A stretch of DNA of 64,000 nucleotides from Methylobacillus sp. MM3. Its GTDB lineage: Bacteria > Pseudomonadota > Gammaproteobacteria > Burkholderiales > Methylophilaceae. The notes below the pieces were generated by a model. The model was not told the DNA's origin. It saw only the letters and a list, made by a program, of their open reading frames with translations, and ran no database searches. Position numbers and translations under genes: made by a program. The stretch covers positions 186,001 through 250,000 of the forward strand of contig NZ_LXTQ01000040.1 of the NCBI RefSeq assembly GCF_001645185.1, written 5' to 3'. Each line of letters opens with the position of its first letter. Position 1 is the stretch's first letter. Positions 56,358 to 64,000 of the stretch are shown in pieces.

Positions 56358-57704
56358 ATGAAAGCACCTGAATTACTCGCTCCAGCCGGTACGCTGGAAA
56401 AAATGCGCGCGGCGTACGATTTCGGTGCGGATGCCGTCTATGCCGGCCAGCCGCGCTACAGCCTGCGCGCGCGCAATAATGAGTTCAAGCTCGAGCAATT
56501 GGCGACCGGTATTGCCGAGGCGCGCCAGCGCGGCAAGAAGTTCTTCGTCGCCTCCAACCTGATGCCGCACAACGCCAAGGTGAAGAGTTATCTGGACGAT
56601 ATGGCGCCAGTGATCGCGATGAAGCCGGACGCGCTGATCATGGCCGATCCTGGGTTGATCATGATGGTGCGCGAAAAGTGGCCGGAGATGCCGATACATC
56701 TTTCCGTGCAGGCGAATACCGTTAATTACGCGGCGGTGAAGTTCTGGAAGGCGATAGGTCTTTCCCGCGTGATCCTGTCGCGCGAGTTGTCGCTGGACGA
56801 AGTGGCGGAGATCCGGCAGCAGTGCCCGGACATGGAGCTGGAGGTGTTTATTCACGGTGCGCTGTGCATTGCTTATTCCGGCCGTTGCCTGTTGTCCGGC
56901 TATTTCAATCATCGGGACCCGAATCAAGGGACGTGCACCAACTCCTGTCGTTGGGATTACAAGGTGCATGACGCCGAGGAAGATCCGGTGGGCGTGATTC
57001 GCTCCAAGGATTTCGATTTCCGTGCCGAGATGGAGAAATCCGCACTTTCGAGCTGCGGCAGCCTGCCGCGTCACCCCGAAGCGGACAAGGTTTACCTGAT
57101 CGAGGAAAAAAACCGCCCCGGCGAGCTGATGCCCATCCTGGAAGACGAGCACGGCACCTACATCATGAATTCCAAGGATTTGCGGGCGGTCGAGCATGTC
57201 GAGCGATTAGCACAGATCGGCATTGATTCGCTCAAGATCGAAGGCCGCACCAAATCGCTTTATTACGTGGCGCGTACCTGTCAGGTATATCGTCGTGCCA
57301 TTGACGATGCGGTGGTCGGCAAGCCATTCGACTACACCTTGCTGGCGGAGCTGGAAGGACTGGCCAACCGTGGTTATACCGATGGTTTCTACGAGCGCCA
57401 TCACACGGCCGAGCATCAGAATTATCTCAAGGGCTATTCGGAATCCGGACGCAGCCAGTACGTCGGAGATGTGGTGGGATTCGATGCAGAGAGCGGAGTG
57501 GCGGAAATTGCGGTGAAGAACCGCTTTGCGGTAGGTGATCGTCTTGAGATCATTCACCCCTCGGGAAATCGTCAGATGGTGGTCGATACCTTATATAACG
57601 AAATGGGTGAATCGGTGGATGCGGCGCCGGGCAGTGGACATGTCGTCAGGATGCAGATGCCCGGCAGCGATGCAAGCAAGGCTTTGCTTGCCCGGTTTAT
57701 CTAG
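56358..57704 (+). CDS. TrhP/YegQ-like U32 family tRNA hydroxylation protein
   Basis: The protein has 448 residues. The peptidase-U32 signature EVFIHGALCIAYSGRCLLSG (about residues 166-185) and the following cysteines in GTCTNSCRWDY suggest an iron-sulfur cluster. The N-terminus KAPELLAPAGTLEKMRAAYD and the length match E. coli TrhP (YegQ), which makes 5-hydroxyuridine at tRNA position 34 using prephenate, rather than shorter UbiU/UbiV proteins. Peptidase activity is not expected. ATG 56358 gives the family start. Confidence 0.9.
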   Translation: MKAPELLAPAGTLEKMRAAYDFGADAVYAGQPRYSLRARNNEFKLEQLATGIAEARQRGKKFFVASNLMPHNAKVKSYLDDMAPVIAMKPDALIMADPGLIMMVREKWPEMPIHLSVQANTVNYAAVKFWKAIGLSRVILSRELSLDEVAEIRQQCPDMELEVFIHGALCIAYSGRCLLSGYFNHRDPNQGTCTNSCRWDYKVHDAEEDPVGVIRSKDFDFRAEMEKSALSSCGSLPRHPEADKVYLIEEKNRPGELMPILEDEHGTYIMNSKDLRAVEHVERLAQIGIDSLKIEGRTKSLYYVARTCQVYRRAIDDAVVGKPFDYTLLAELEGLANRGYTDGFYERHHTAEHQNYLKGYSESGRSQYVGDVVGFDAESGVAEIAVKNRFAVGDRLEIIHPSGNRQMVVDTLYNEMGESVDAAPGSGHVVRMQMPGSDASKALLARFI

Positions 57705-57711
57705 GGAGATA

Positions 57712-57786
57712 TCGGTAGCGCAGGCGTCCCGTCTGCATTCGCTCAAGTAAGCCGGGCCGGTGCAGGCGAGACGCCTGCGCTACCGA
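57712..57786. repeat. REP-like inverted repeat
   Basis: TCGGTAGCGCAGGCGTC (57712-57728) and GACGCCTGCGCTACCGA (57770-57786) are perfect 17-bp complements separated by 41 bp. Each arm extends into a second small palindrome (GCAGGCG-x-GACGCCTGC on the right and a degraded equivalent on the left). This is the structure of a paired REP element in an intergenic gap between convergent genes. Only one copy pair was seen in the window. Confidence 0.8.
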
Positions 57787-57789
57787 GAG

Positions 57790-58224
57790 TTAGCTGTGAA
57801 TGTAGCTTTCCAGCTGCTTGATCAGGAACTGCTGATACTCAATGGTGGCCTTGACCAGGTCACCGATGGAGAGCACGCCAATGACTTTGCCTTCCTCCAG
57901 TACCGGCAAATGGCGAATGCGCTTGTCAGTGACCAGGTTCAGGCATTCCTCGACCGTCTGGCCCGGATTCACGGTAATCAGCAAGGTGCCCGGCGTCATG
58001 ATTTCCTTGATCGGTGTGTCCTTCGATGACTTGCCCTTGAGCACGACATTGCGCGCATAGTCGCGTTCGGAAAAAATGCCGACCAGGCGATCTTCGTCCA
58101 TGACGAGAAGTGCGCCGATATGTTTCTCGGCCATGATGACCAAAGCTTCGTACACCGTTGCATCGGATGAAACCGACAGAGTGGGGCCGCCTTTGGCGTC
58201 CAGCAGTTGCCGCACGGTTTTCAT
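57790..58224 (-). CDS. CBS-domain-pair protein
   Basis: The protein has 144 residues and consists of two CBS repeats: about 8-62 (TVYEALVIMAEKHIGALLVMD, LVGIFSERDYAR) and about 75-130 (TVEECLNLVTDKRIRHLPVLE, VIGVLSIGDLVK). Such stand-alone pairs bind adenine nucleotides or SAM. The protein ends VKATIEYQQFLIKQLESYI. No partner is adjacent, so the function is unknown. Confidence 0.9.
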   Translation of the reverse strand: MKTVRQLLDAKGGPTLSVSSDATVYEALVIMAEKHIGALLVMDEDRLVGIFSERDYARNVVLKGKSSKDTPIKEIMTPGTLLITVNPGQTVEECLNLVTDKRIRHLPVLEEGKVIGVLSIGDLVKATIEYQQFLIKQLESYIHS

Positions 58225-58379
58225 GATTTCTCCTCAGTGCTGTTATACGTTGTTGAGAAAGTATTACTCCTTTTAAGAGAAATGCAAACAGGCACGAGAT
58301 GACTTTTCCGAAATATGCCGGCGGCATGAATATAATGTCGCTTCCGGCATCGCCATCACTTTAATTTTCAGCCAATCCA

Positions 58380-59297
58380 ATGAAAATGTTCGCTTCCCAG
58401 CAAGTTCGCGCTTTCGCTGCGCTCATGGTGCTCGCCCTGGTCTGGGGTTATAACTGGGTAGTCATGAAAGTCGCGTTGGAATATTCGACGGCATCGCAAT
58501 TTGCGGCGATGCGAACATTCGGCGGCGGATTGTTTTTGCTGATGCTTATGGCTGCGATGCGCAGGCCGCTAAAGCCGCGAGAAGTGCCTAGCACCATCGT
58601 GCTGGGTTTGTTGCAGACGACCGGATTTACGGGTTTTATCATCTGGGCGCTGGTGCAGGGCGCAGCGGGGAAAACATCGGTGCTGTCATTCACGATGCCT
58701 TTCTGGGTGTTGCTGCTCGCCTGGCCGGTGTTGGGCGAGCGCATCCGGGGCATGCAATGGCTCGCTGTGTTGTTGGCCCTGGCCGGCCTGGTTTTCATAC
58801 TGCAACCCTGGCATTTGCACGGCAGCCTTGTAAGCATGGGATTGGCAGTGATGGCGGGGATCAGCTGGGCGCTTTCCGTGATTTTCCACAAAAAGCTGAC
58901 CCAGCGCGTTCCCGATCTCGATCTGCTTTCGTTTACCGCTTGGCAAATGCTGTTTGGCTCCATTCCTATTGTACTTTTCGCATTGGGCGATATCGGCAAG
59001 CCCATTGACTGGAATCCCACTTATATCGGAGCGATCGTTTTCAGCGTGCTGCTGGCAAATGCGCTTGGCTGGATGGCCTGGCTCTATGCGTTGCAGCGTT
59101 TGCCGGCTGGGGTGGCGAGCATGACTTCGATGCTGATACCGGTGATTGCAGTGTTGTCAGCCTGGCTGCAATTGGGCGAACGCCCATCGCCGGTGGAGGC
59201 GCTTGGCATGGCGATGATCATCGGCGCGCTGCTGGTGATCTCCTGGATCAGTATCCGGCGCCATCTGCAAGTGGATGCGGCAATGGGCCAGGATTAG
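58380..59297 (+). CDS. EamA/DMT family transporter
   Basis: The protein has 305 residues with about 10 membrane helices in two EamA repeats (1-150 and 155-300). Typical blocks are ALVWGYNWVVMKVAL and the repeat-2 counterpart NALGWMAWLYALQRLPAGVASMTS cut at AWLQLGERPSPVEALG. It is probably an exporter of amino acids or other small metabolites. The substrate cannot be predicted. It is a single gene between the CBS gene and yebC. Confidence 0.88.
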   Translation: MKMFASQQVRAFAALMVLALVWGYNWVVMKVALEYSTASQFAAMRTFGGGLFLLMLMAAMRRPLKPREVPSTIVLGLLQTTGFTGFIIWALVQGAAGKTSVLSFTMPFWVLLLAWPVLGERIRGMQWLAVLLALAGLVFILQPWHLHGSLVSMGLAVMAGISWALSVIFHKKLTQRVPDLDLLSFTAWQMLFGSIPIVLFALGDIGKPIDWNPTYIGAIVFSVLLANALGWMAWLYALQRLPAGVASMTSMLIPVIAVLSAWLQLGERPSPVEALGMAMIIGALLVISWISIRRHLQVDAAMGQD

Positions 59298-59348
59298 CGT
59301 GTGGTAGAATTCGGCTGATTTTCAGGTAATTATTGAGGATTTCGAAAA

Positions 59349-60074
59349 ATGGCAGGGCATAGCAAATGGGCCAATATTCAGCATCGTAAAGGCCGTCAGG
59401 ACGCCAAGCGTGGGAAGATATTCACACGCTTGATCAAGGAAATCACCGTGGCGGCCAAACTCGGCGGCGGCGATCCGGCGATCAATCCGCGTTTGCGCAT
59501 GGCTATCGACAAGGCCAAGGCTGAATCCATGCCCAAGGATAATATCGAGAACGCGGTCAAGCGCGGCTCGGGCCAGCTCGAAGGCGTCAACTACGAAGAG
59601 CTCCGTTATGAAGGCTACGGCATCAACGGCGCCGCAGTCATGGTCGATTGCATGACCGACAACAAGACCCGTACGGTGGCCGATGTGCGCCACGCGTTCA
59701 GCAAATTCGGTGGCAACCTCGGCACCGACGGTTCGGTTGCTTTCATGTTCAGGCACTGCGGCACCCTGCTGTTTGCGCCCGGCGCGGACGAGGACAAAAT
59801 CATGGAAGCCGCGCTGGAAGCCGGTGCGGACGATGTGATTACCAATGATGATGGCAGTATCGAGGTGATTACCGCACCAAACGATTTTGACGCGGTGAAA
59901 ACGGCGCTGGAAGCCGCTGGCCTCAAGGCGGAAATGGCGGAAGTGACCATGAAGGCGGGCACGGAAACCGTGCTGACCGGCGACGAAGCGGTGCGAATGC
60001 AAAAGCTGCTGGACGCGCTGGACGATTTGGACGATGTGCAGGAAGTTTATACCTCTGCGGTAATCGAAGAATAA
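59349..60074 (+). CDS. yebC: YebC/PmpR family transcriptional regulator or translation factor
   Basis: The protein has 241 residues. It begins [18 protein letters not shown], the invariant family start, and contains [21 protein letters not shown]. It is usually called a DNA-binding regulator. Recent work links the family to translation of proline-rich or difficult sequences. It lies upstream of ruvC, as in most proteobacteria. GAGGA precedes the ATG. Confidence 0.96.
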   Translation: MAGHSKWANIQHRKGRQDAKRGKIFTRLIKEITVAAKLGGGDPAINPRLRMAIDKAKAESMPKDNIENAVKRGSGQLEGVNYEELRYEGYGINGAAVMVDCMTDNKTRTVADVRHAFSKFGGNLGTDGSVAFMFRHCGTLLFAPGADEDKIMEAALEAGADDVITNDDGSIEVITAPNDFDAVKTALEAAGLKAEMAEVTMKAGTETVLTGDEAVRMQKLLDALDDLDDVQEVYTSAVIEE

Positions 60075-60141
60075 ATGCCAGGCGCCGAGATATTGGCGCT
60101 GCGGTGCAGAAAGCAGGCCCGCTTGGGACGGAAAGGCAGGG

Positions 60142-60663
60142 ATGCGCATTCTAGGGATAGACCCGGGCCTCCAGATCACGGGCTTCGGCGTGATCGAAAA
60201 AACGGGCGAAAAACTGGCCTACATTGCCAGCGGCACCGTCAAGACCGGTTCGGGTGGTGAATTGCCTGGTCGGCTCAAGGTCATACTGGACGGCCTTGCT
60301 GAAGTCATTGCTACCTATCAACCCGAGCAGGTCGCTATCGAAAAAGTGTTCGTCAATGTGAATCCGCAATCGACCTTGCTGCTGGGACAGGCGCGCGGCG
60401 CGGCGATTTCCGCTGCGGTGCTGCGCGATCTCCCGGTCGCGGAATATACGGCGTTGCAGGTGAAGCAATCCGTCGTCGGCAATGGACATGCAGCCAAGGA
60501 GCAGGTGCAGGAAATGGTCAAGCGGCTGCTGAAGCTGCCGGCGATTCCCAAGCCGGATTCGGCCGATGCGCTGGCCTGTGCGATTTGTCATGCGCATGGT
60601 GGGCAGGGGCTGGGCAAGCTGGCGACAGCGGGATTCAGAGTAAAAGGCGGGAGGCTGGTGTGA
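60142..60663 (+). CDS. ruvC: Holliday junction resolvase RuvC
   Basis: The protein has 173 residues. The first catalytic Asp is in [17 protein letters not shown], the Glu is in [15 protein letters not shown], and the last acidic pair is in [15 protein letters not shown]. It cuts Holliday junctions delivered by RuvAB. It overlaps ruvA by 4 nt (GTGA). Confidence 0.97.
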   Translation: MRILGIDPGLQITGFGVIEKTGEKLAYIASGTVKTGSGGELPGRLKVILDGLAEVIATYQPEQVAIEKVFVNVNPQSTLLLGQARGAAISAAVLRDLPVAEYTALQVKQSVVGNGHAAKEQVQEMVKRLLKLPAIPKPDSADALACAICHAHGGQGLGKLATAGFRVKGGRLV

Positions 60664-61244
60664 TTGGACGTCTGACGGGCGTATTGCTGGAAAAAAATCC
60701 TCCCCAGGTGCTGGTGGATGTGAGTGGCGTCGGCTATGAGGTCGAAGTGCCGATGAGTACCTTTTACAACCTGCCGCAGACCGGCGAGCGCGTTACCTTG
60801 CACACGCAGTTTATCGTGCGCGAAGACGCGCAGCTGCTGTACGGTTTTGCCACCGATCGCGAGCGCGCGACCTTTCGCCAGTTGCTCAAGGTGAACGGCA
60901 TCGGCGCCAAATCCGCGCTGGGCATACTCTCCGGCCTGTCGGTAGAGGATCTGGCCCAGGCTATCACCTTGCAGGAACCCAGCCTGCTGACACGCATTCC
61001 CGGCATCGGCAAGAAAACTGCCGAGCGTCTGTTGCTTGAGCTGAAAGACAAGCTTGGTTTTGAGGCGTCCCTGCCGTCCGCTGGCGGCGCTTCGGCTTCA
61101 AATGGCGGCCATGACACCTTGAATGCCTTGCTTGCCCTCGGCTACAACGAACGCGAAGCGCTGGCCGCGGTAAAGCAGCTTCCCGCCGATATTTCCGTGT
61201 CGGATGGCATTCGTCAGGCATTGAAAACCCTGTCCCGGGCCTGA
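60660..61244 (+). CDS. ruvA: Holliday junction DNA helicase subunit RuvA
   Basis: The protein has 194 residues from GTG 60660, which overlaps the ruvC stop and gives the family N-terminus [15 protein letters not shown] after one residue. The two HhH motifs ([16 protein letters not shown] and [19 protein letters not shown]) bind the junction, and the C-terminal domain (about 145-194, [19 protein letters not shown]) contacts RuvB. Confidence 0.97.
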   Translation: MIGRLTGVLLEKNPPQVLVDVSGVGYEVEVPMSTFYNLPQTGERVTLHTQFIVREDAQLLYGFATDRERATFRQLLKVNGIGAKSALGILSGLSVEDLAQAITLQEPSLLTRIPGIGKKTAERLLLELKDKLGFEASLPSAGGASASNGGHDTLNALLALGYNEREALAAVKQLPADISVSDGIRQALKTLSRA

Positions 61245-61252
61245 CTGAGTAT

Positions 61253-62308
61253 ATGATCAATACCGGCCAACTTGCCCGCATCACCCTGGTCACTTTCCTG
61301 ATTGTTGGCGGGTTCCTTGTGCTGGAACCTTTCATGACCGCCATTCTGTTTGCAGCGGTTATCTGCGTTTCCACCTGGTCGTTCTACCAGGGCCTGTGGG
61401 TGCGATTGGGCCGCAGGGATATGCTCGCGGCTGCCGTGATGACCTTGCTGCTGCTGGTTGCATTGATAGTACCGATGGCTTATCTGGCGGCGAATCTGGC
61501 CGATTCGGCGACGGCCTTGTTTGAGCATTTGCGGCCGAAGTTCGAGCACCCCAACCCGTTTGCGCCGGAATGGCTGCGGAATCTGCCGTTGATCGGCGAA
61601 TCGCTCGGCAGTTTCTGGCAGAGGATGGCAACCAGTCAGGGCGAATTTGTACGCTGGCTGAGCCAGTACAAGGATCCCGCGCGCGAGCTTGCCCTGCGTG
61701 GTGCGCAAGGGGTCGGTGCGGGCCTGATGCAGTTGATATTGGTGGTTGTGGTTGCATTCTTTTTCTATCGCGACGGCGCGAAGCTGTCGGAAAACCTGGT
61801 GATTGTTGCGCGCAAGTTGGGCGATGATCTGGGCATAAAAATGCTGGATTTGTCAGGCGGCACGGTCAAGGCGGTAATGCTGGGCATCTTCGGCACTGCC
61901 GTAGCGCAGTCCGTTGTTGCCTGGCTGGGCTTCATGATCGCCGGCGCGCCGGCGCCATTGCTGCTGGCGACGGCTACTTTTTTCCTGTCCATGATACCGG
62001 TCGGGCCTCCGCTGATATGGGGCGGTGCGGCGTTGTGGCTGTTTAATCAAGGTGAGATAGGCTGGGCAATTTTCCTGATTGTGTATGGCGTATTTGCCAT
62101 CAGCAGCGTGGATAACATTGTCAAACCTATCCTGATCAGCCATTCGGCAAAGCTGCCATTGCTGCTCATCATTCTGGGGATTCTGGGTGGGGCCATTGCA
62201 TTCGGCCTGATCGGTATCTTTCTTGGGCCGACACTGCTCGCATTGGGTTTGAAGCTGATCCAGCATTGGATAGCAGCGCAGCAGCAAAAAATAGTGGAAG
62301 CGCCATGA
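61253..62308 (+). CDS. AI-2E family transporter (PerM-like permease)
   Basis: The protein has 351 residues with about eight membrane helices and the family core [15 protein letters not shown] and [18 protein letters not shown] cut by [19 protein letters not shown] near residue 285. The family includes TqsA and PerM and putative Na+/H+ antiporters. The substrate is unknown. It is inserted between ruvA and ruvB, overlaps ruvB by 4 nt, and is probably cotranscribed with them. Confidence 0.9.
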   Translation: MINTGQLARITLVTFLIVGGFLVLEPFMTAILFAAVICVSTWSFYQGLWVRLGRRDMLAAAVMTLLLLVALIVPMAYLAANLADSATALFEHLRPKFEHPNPFAPEWLRNLPLIGESLGSFWQRMATSQGEFVRWLSQYKDPARELALRGAQGVGAGLMQLILVVVVAFFFYRDGAKLSENLVIVARKLGDDLGIKMLDLSGGTVKAVMLGIFGTAVAQSVVAWLGFMIAGAPAPLLLATATFFLSMIPVGPPLIWGGAALWLFNQGEIGWAIFLIVYGVFAISSVDNIVKPILISHSAKLPLLLIILGILGGAIAFGLIGIFLGPTLLALGLKLIQHWIAAQQQKIVEAP

Positions 62309-63339
62309 TAGAAACTGACCGTCTAATCGCCGCCGAACCCATGGGGCGGGAAGAAGAGGCCCTGGAGCGTGCGCTGCGCCCCAAGGTGCTGGATGAATAT
62401 ATCGGTCAGGAGAAGGCGCGCGGCCAACTGGAAATTTTCATCAATGCCGCACGCGGACGCTCCGAAGCGCTTGATCATGTGCTGCTGTTCGGCCCGCCGG
62501 GACTGGGCAAGACCACGCTCGCACACATTGTTGCCCGCGAGATGGGCGTCAATATGCGCCAGACTTCCGGCCCGGTTCTCGAGCGCGCAGGCGACCTTGC
62601 CGCGTTGCTGACCAACCTGGAGCCGAACGATGTTCTATTTATCGACGAAATTCACCGCCTATCGCCAGTCGTTGAGGAAATCCTGTATCCGGCGATGGAG
62701 GATTACCGTCTCGATATCATGATAGGCGAAGGGCCGTCCGCCCGCTCGGTGCGGCTCGACCTGCCGCCGTTCACGCTGGTCGGGGCCACGACGCGCGCTG
62801 GCATGCTGACCAATCCACTGCGCGACCGCTTCGGCATTGTGGCGCGGCTGGAGTTTTATACGCCGGAAGAATTGGGACGTATCGTTCACCGTTCGGCGAA
62901 TTTGCTCGACGTGGTGATGGAAGAAACGGGCGCGCTGGAAATCGCGCGACGGTCACGCGGCACGCCGCGTATCGCCAACCGCCTGCTGCGCCGCGTGCGC
63001 GATTATGCGCAGGTGAAGGGTAATGGCGTGGTTTCCGCGGATATTGCCGATGCGGCGCTCAAGATGCTCGATGTGGACAAGCTGGGTTTTGACGTCATGG
63101 ATCGGAAGTTGCTGCTGGCGGTGCTGGAGAAATTCGGCGGCGGCCCAGTCGGCCTGGATAATCTTGCCGCCGCCATCGGCGAGGAACGCGACACCATCGA
63201 AGACGTGCTGGAGCCCTACATGATCCAGCAAGGCTACCTGATGCGCACGCCGCGCGGCCGGATTGCGACGCAACTCGCCTATCAGCATTTCGGGCTGGCG
63301 ACCCCATCTCATCTGGGCGGTCAGCTGTTCGATGAATAA
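62305..63339 (+). CDS. ruvB: Holliday junction branch-migration ATPase RuvB
   Basis: The protein has 344 residues. Walker A is [15 protein letters not shown] (about residue 58), Walker B FIDEIHRL (about residue 108), sensor 1 [10 protein letters not shown] and the arginine finger in [11 protein letters not shown]-terminal winged helix covers about residues 260-335. ATG 62305 gives the family start METD-like [12 protein letters not shown]; an upstream ATG at 62266 lies inside the permease gene. It is separated from ruvA by the AI-2E gene. Confidence 0.97.
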   Translation: MIETDRLIAAEPMGREEEALERALRPKVLDEYIGQEKARGQLEIFINAARGRSEALDHVLLFGPPGLGKTTLAHIVAREMGVNMRQTSGPVLERAGDLAALLTNLEPNDVLFIDEIHRLSPVVEEILYPAMEDYRLDIMIGEGPSARSVRLDLPPFTLVGATTRAGMLTNPLRDRFGIVARLEFYTPEELGRIVHRSANLLDVVMEETGALEIARRSRGTPRIANRLLRRVRDYAQVKGNGVVSADIADAALKMLDVDKLGFDVMDRKLLLAVLEKFGGGPVGLDNLAAAIGEERDTIEDVLEPYMIQQGYLMRTPRGRIATQLAYQHFGLATPSHLGGQLFDE

Positions 63340-63727
63340 ATTTGTCTGGCCGGTGCGTGTCTATTATGAGGACACCGATGGCGGCGGCGTGGTTTATCAC
63401 GCCAACTACCTCAAATTCATGGAACGCGCCCGCACCGAATGGCTGCGCAGCCTGGGTTTCGAGCAGATCGCGCTGCGTAATGATCCGGGTGTCCTATTTG
63501 TCGTACGCGAAGTCCGTTTAAAATACAGGAAGCCCGCATGTTTCGACGATGCGTTGAGTGTCGTGACCGAACTGTCGAGTTCCGGGCGCAGCCTGCTGGA
63601 GTTCGGGCAGACGATACTGCGCGGCGAGGAAATCCTGACCGAAGCCAAGGTAGAGGTCGTTTGTGTGGATGCGGAGCGTTTCAAGCCGGTGGCGATTCCT
63701 CCTGTTATTCGAGAAAAACTAGTATGA
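63332..63727 (+). CDS. ybgC: tol-pal system acyl-CoA thioesterase YbgC
   Basis: The protein has 131 residues. It has a hot-dog fold with the active-site motif [19 protein letters not shown] (catalytic Asp near residue 14). It is the first gene of the Tol-Pal cluster and overlaps the ruvB stop by 8 nt, so the ruv and tol genes may be cotranscribed. Its stop codon overlaps a 9-codon frame that leads into tolQ. Confidence 0.95.
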   Translation: MNKFVWPVRVYYEDTDGGGVVYHANYLKFMERARTEWLRSLGFEQIALRNDPGVLFVVREVRLKYRKPACFDDALSVVTELSSSGRSLLEFGQTILRGEEILTEAKVEVVCVDAERFKPVAIPPVIREKLV

Positions 63728-63753
63728 ACAAACCCAATATGGAGTTCCAATGA
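63724..63753 (+). CDS. possible 9-codon coupling ORF between ybgC and tolQ
   Basis: The ATG at 63724 overlaps the ybgC stop (ATGA). It encodes MNKPNMEFQ, and its TGA (63751-63753) overlaps the tolQ ATG at 63750. This chain of overlaps could couple translation of tolQ to ybgC, or it may be chance. Confidence 0.25.
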   Translation: MNKPNMEFQ

Positions 63754-64000
63754 ATCTATCCCATGATATGTCGCTGATCAGTCTGGTTACCGGAGCCACG
63801 GTTCCGGTGCAGATCGTGATGGCCTTGCTGCTGCTGGCTTCGCTGGTCTCATGGTGGTACATCTTTCTGAAAATGTTCACGATCAAGCGCGCCGCAGACG
63901 AGGCCGATACGTTCGAGCGCGCTTTCTGGAGCGGTGGTGATCTCAACAAGCTTTACGAAGGCGTTTCCACCGGCCGCCGTCGTGCGCGCGGCATGGCCAG
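63750..64000 (+). CDS. tolQ: Tol-Pal system protein TolQ, 3' end outside window
   Basis: Only the first 83 codons are present. MNLSHDMSLISLVTGATVPV is followed by the first membrane helix (QIVMALLLLASLVSWWYIFL) and the conserved FERAFWSGGDLNKLYE. TolQ forms the proton channel with TolR that energises TolA in outer-membrane constriction during division. GGAG at 63741-63744 is the ribosome binding site, 5 nt before the ATG. Confidence 0.95.
   Translation, partial: MNLSHDMSLISLVTGATVPVQIVMALLLLASLVSWWYIFLKMFTIKRAADEADTFERAFWSGGDLNKLYEGVSTGRRRARGMA

Overview
The window looks like ordinary chromosome from a betaproteobacterium. The GC content is moderately high, and gene orders typical of that class appear throughout: a LysM-protein/dprA/smg block divergent from def-fmt-htpX-rsmB-DUF4390-ntrY-ntrX; kdsD-kdsC-lptC-lptA-lptB-rpoN-hpf-hprK-rapZ-PTS; and yebC-ruvC-ruvA-ruvB-ybgC-tolQ. 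The gshA type, a TorF-like porin beside glnK-amtB, and a ferritin-like/CCC1 iron transporter suggest the Nitrosomonadales, possibly the iron-oxidising Gallionellaceae. That placement is inference only. No rRNA, tRNA, CRISPR array, prophage or insertion sequence was seen.

Layout. 1-5 kb: partial gshA, a GNAT, and a nitrogen-scavenging operon (TorF-like porin, glnK, amtB) behind a textbook sigma-54 promoter and an NtrC-like enhancer site. 5-16 kb: ubiK, comM, a VIT/CCC1 transporter, metH, an exported beta-carbonic anhydrase, mpl, tonB, a thioredoxin-like ferredoxin, a HIT protein and sodB. 16-24 kb: xerC-DUF484-dapF-lpxL on the minus strand, then metK, ahcY behind an S-adenosylhomocysteine (SAH) riboswitch, a small membrane protein and metF. 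With metH these cover the activated-methyl cycle. 24-35 kb: smg, dprA, a LysM protein, def, fmt, htpX, rsmB, a DUF4390 protein and the NtrY/NtrX pair. 35-47 kb: xthA, prlC, a DUF4870 protein, a regulatory PTS (EI, HPr, IIA) with HPr kinase and rapZ, hpf, rpoN, and the LPS transport and Kdo genes. 47-50 kb: a CPA2 antiporter and thiO.

50.5-54.4 kb is the one clearly accessory stretch. It is AT-rich and has different codon use. It carries a GNAT acetyltransferase and two divergently transcribed enzymes that share an N-terminal SEC-C zinc motif plus TPR repeats. One ends in a TylF-like methyltransferase and the other in a GT41 (O-GlcNAc-transferase/SPINDLY-type) glycosyltransferase. A porin with a palindrome-rich leader follows. 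This pair is the best candidate for an undescribed protein-modification system.

55.9-64 kb returns to housekeeping genes: a UPF0047 protein, a TrhP-like U32 protein, a REP-like inverted repeat, a CBS-pair protein, an EamA transporter, yebC, ruvC, ruvA, an AI-2E-family permease, ruvB, ybgC and the start of tolQ.

Other points of note: NtrX has lost the key Walker A, Walker B and arginine-finger residues, so it is probably not an ATPase; ptsN is absent between hpf and hprK; and a strong intrinsic terminator lies immediately upstream of the gshA start codon.
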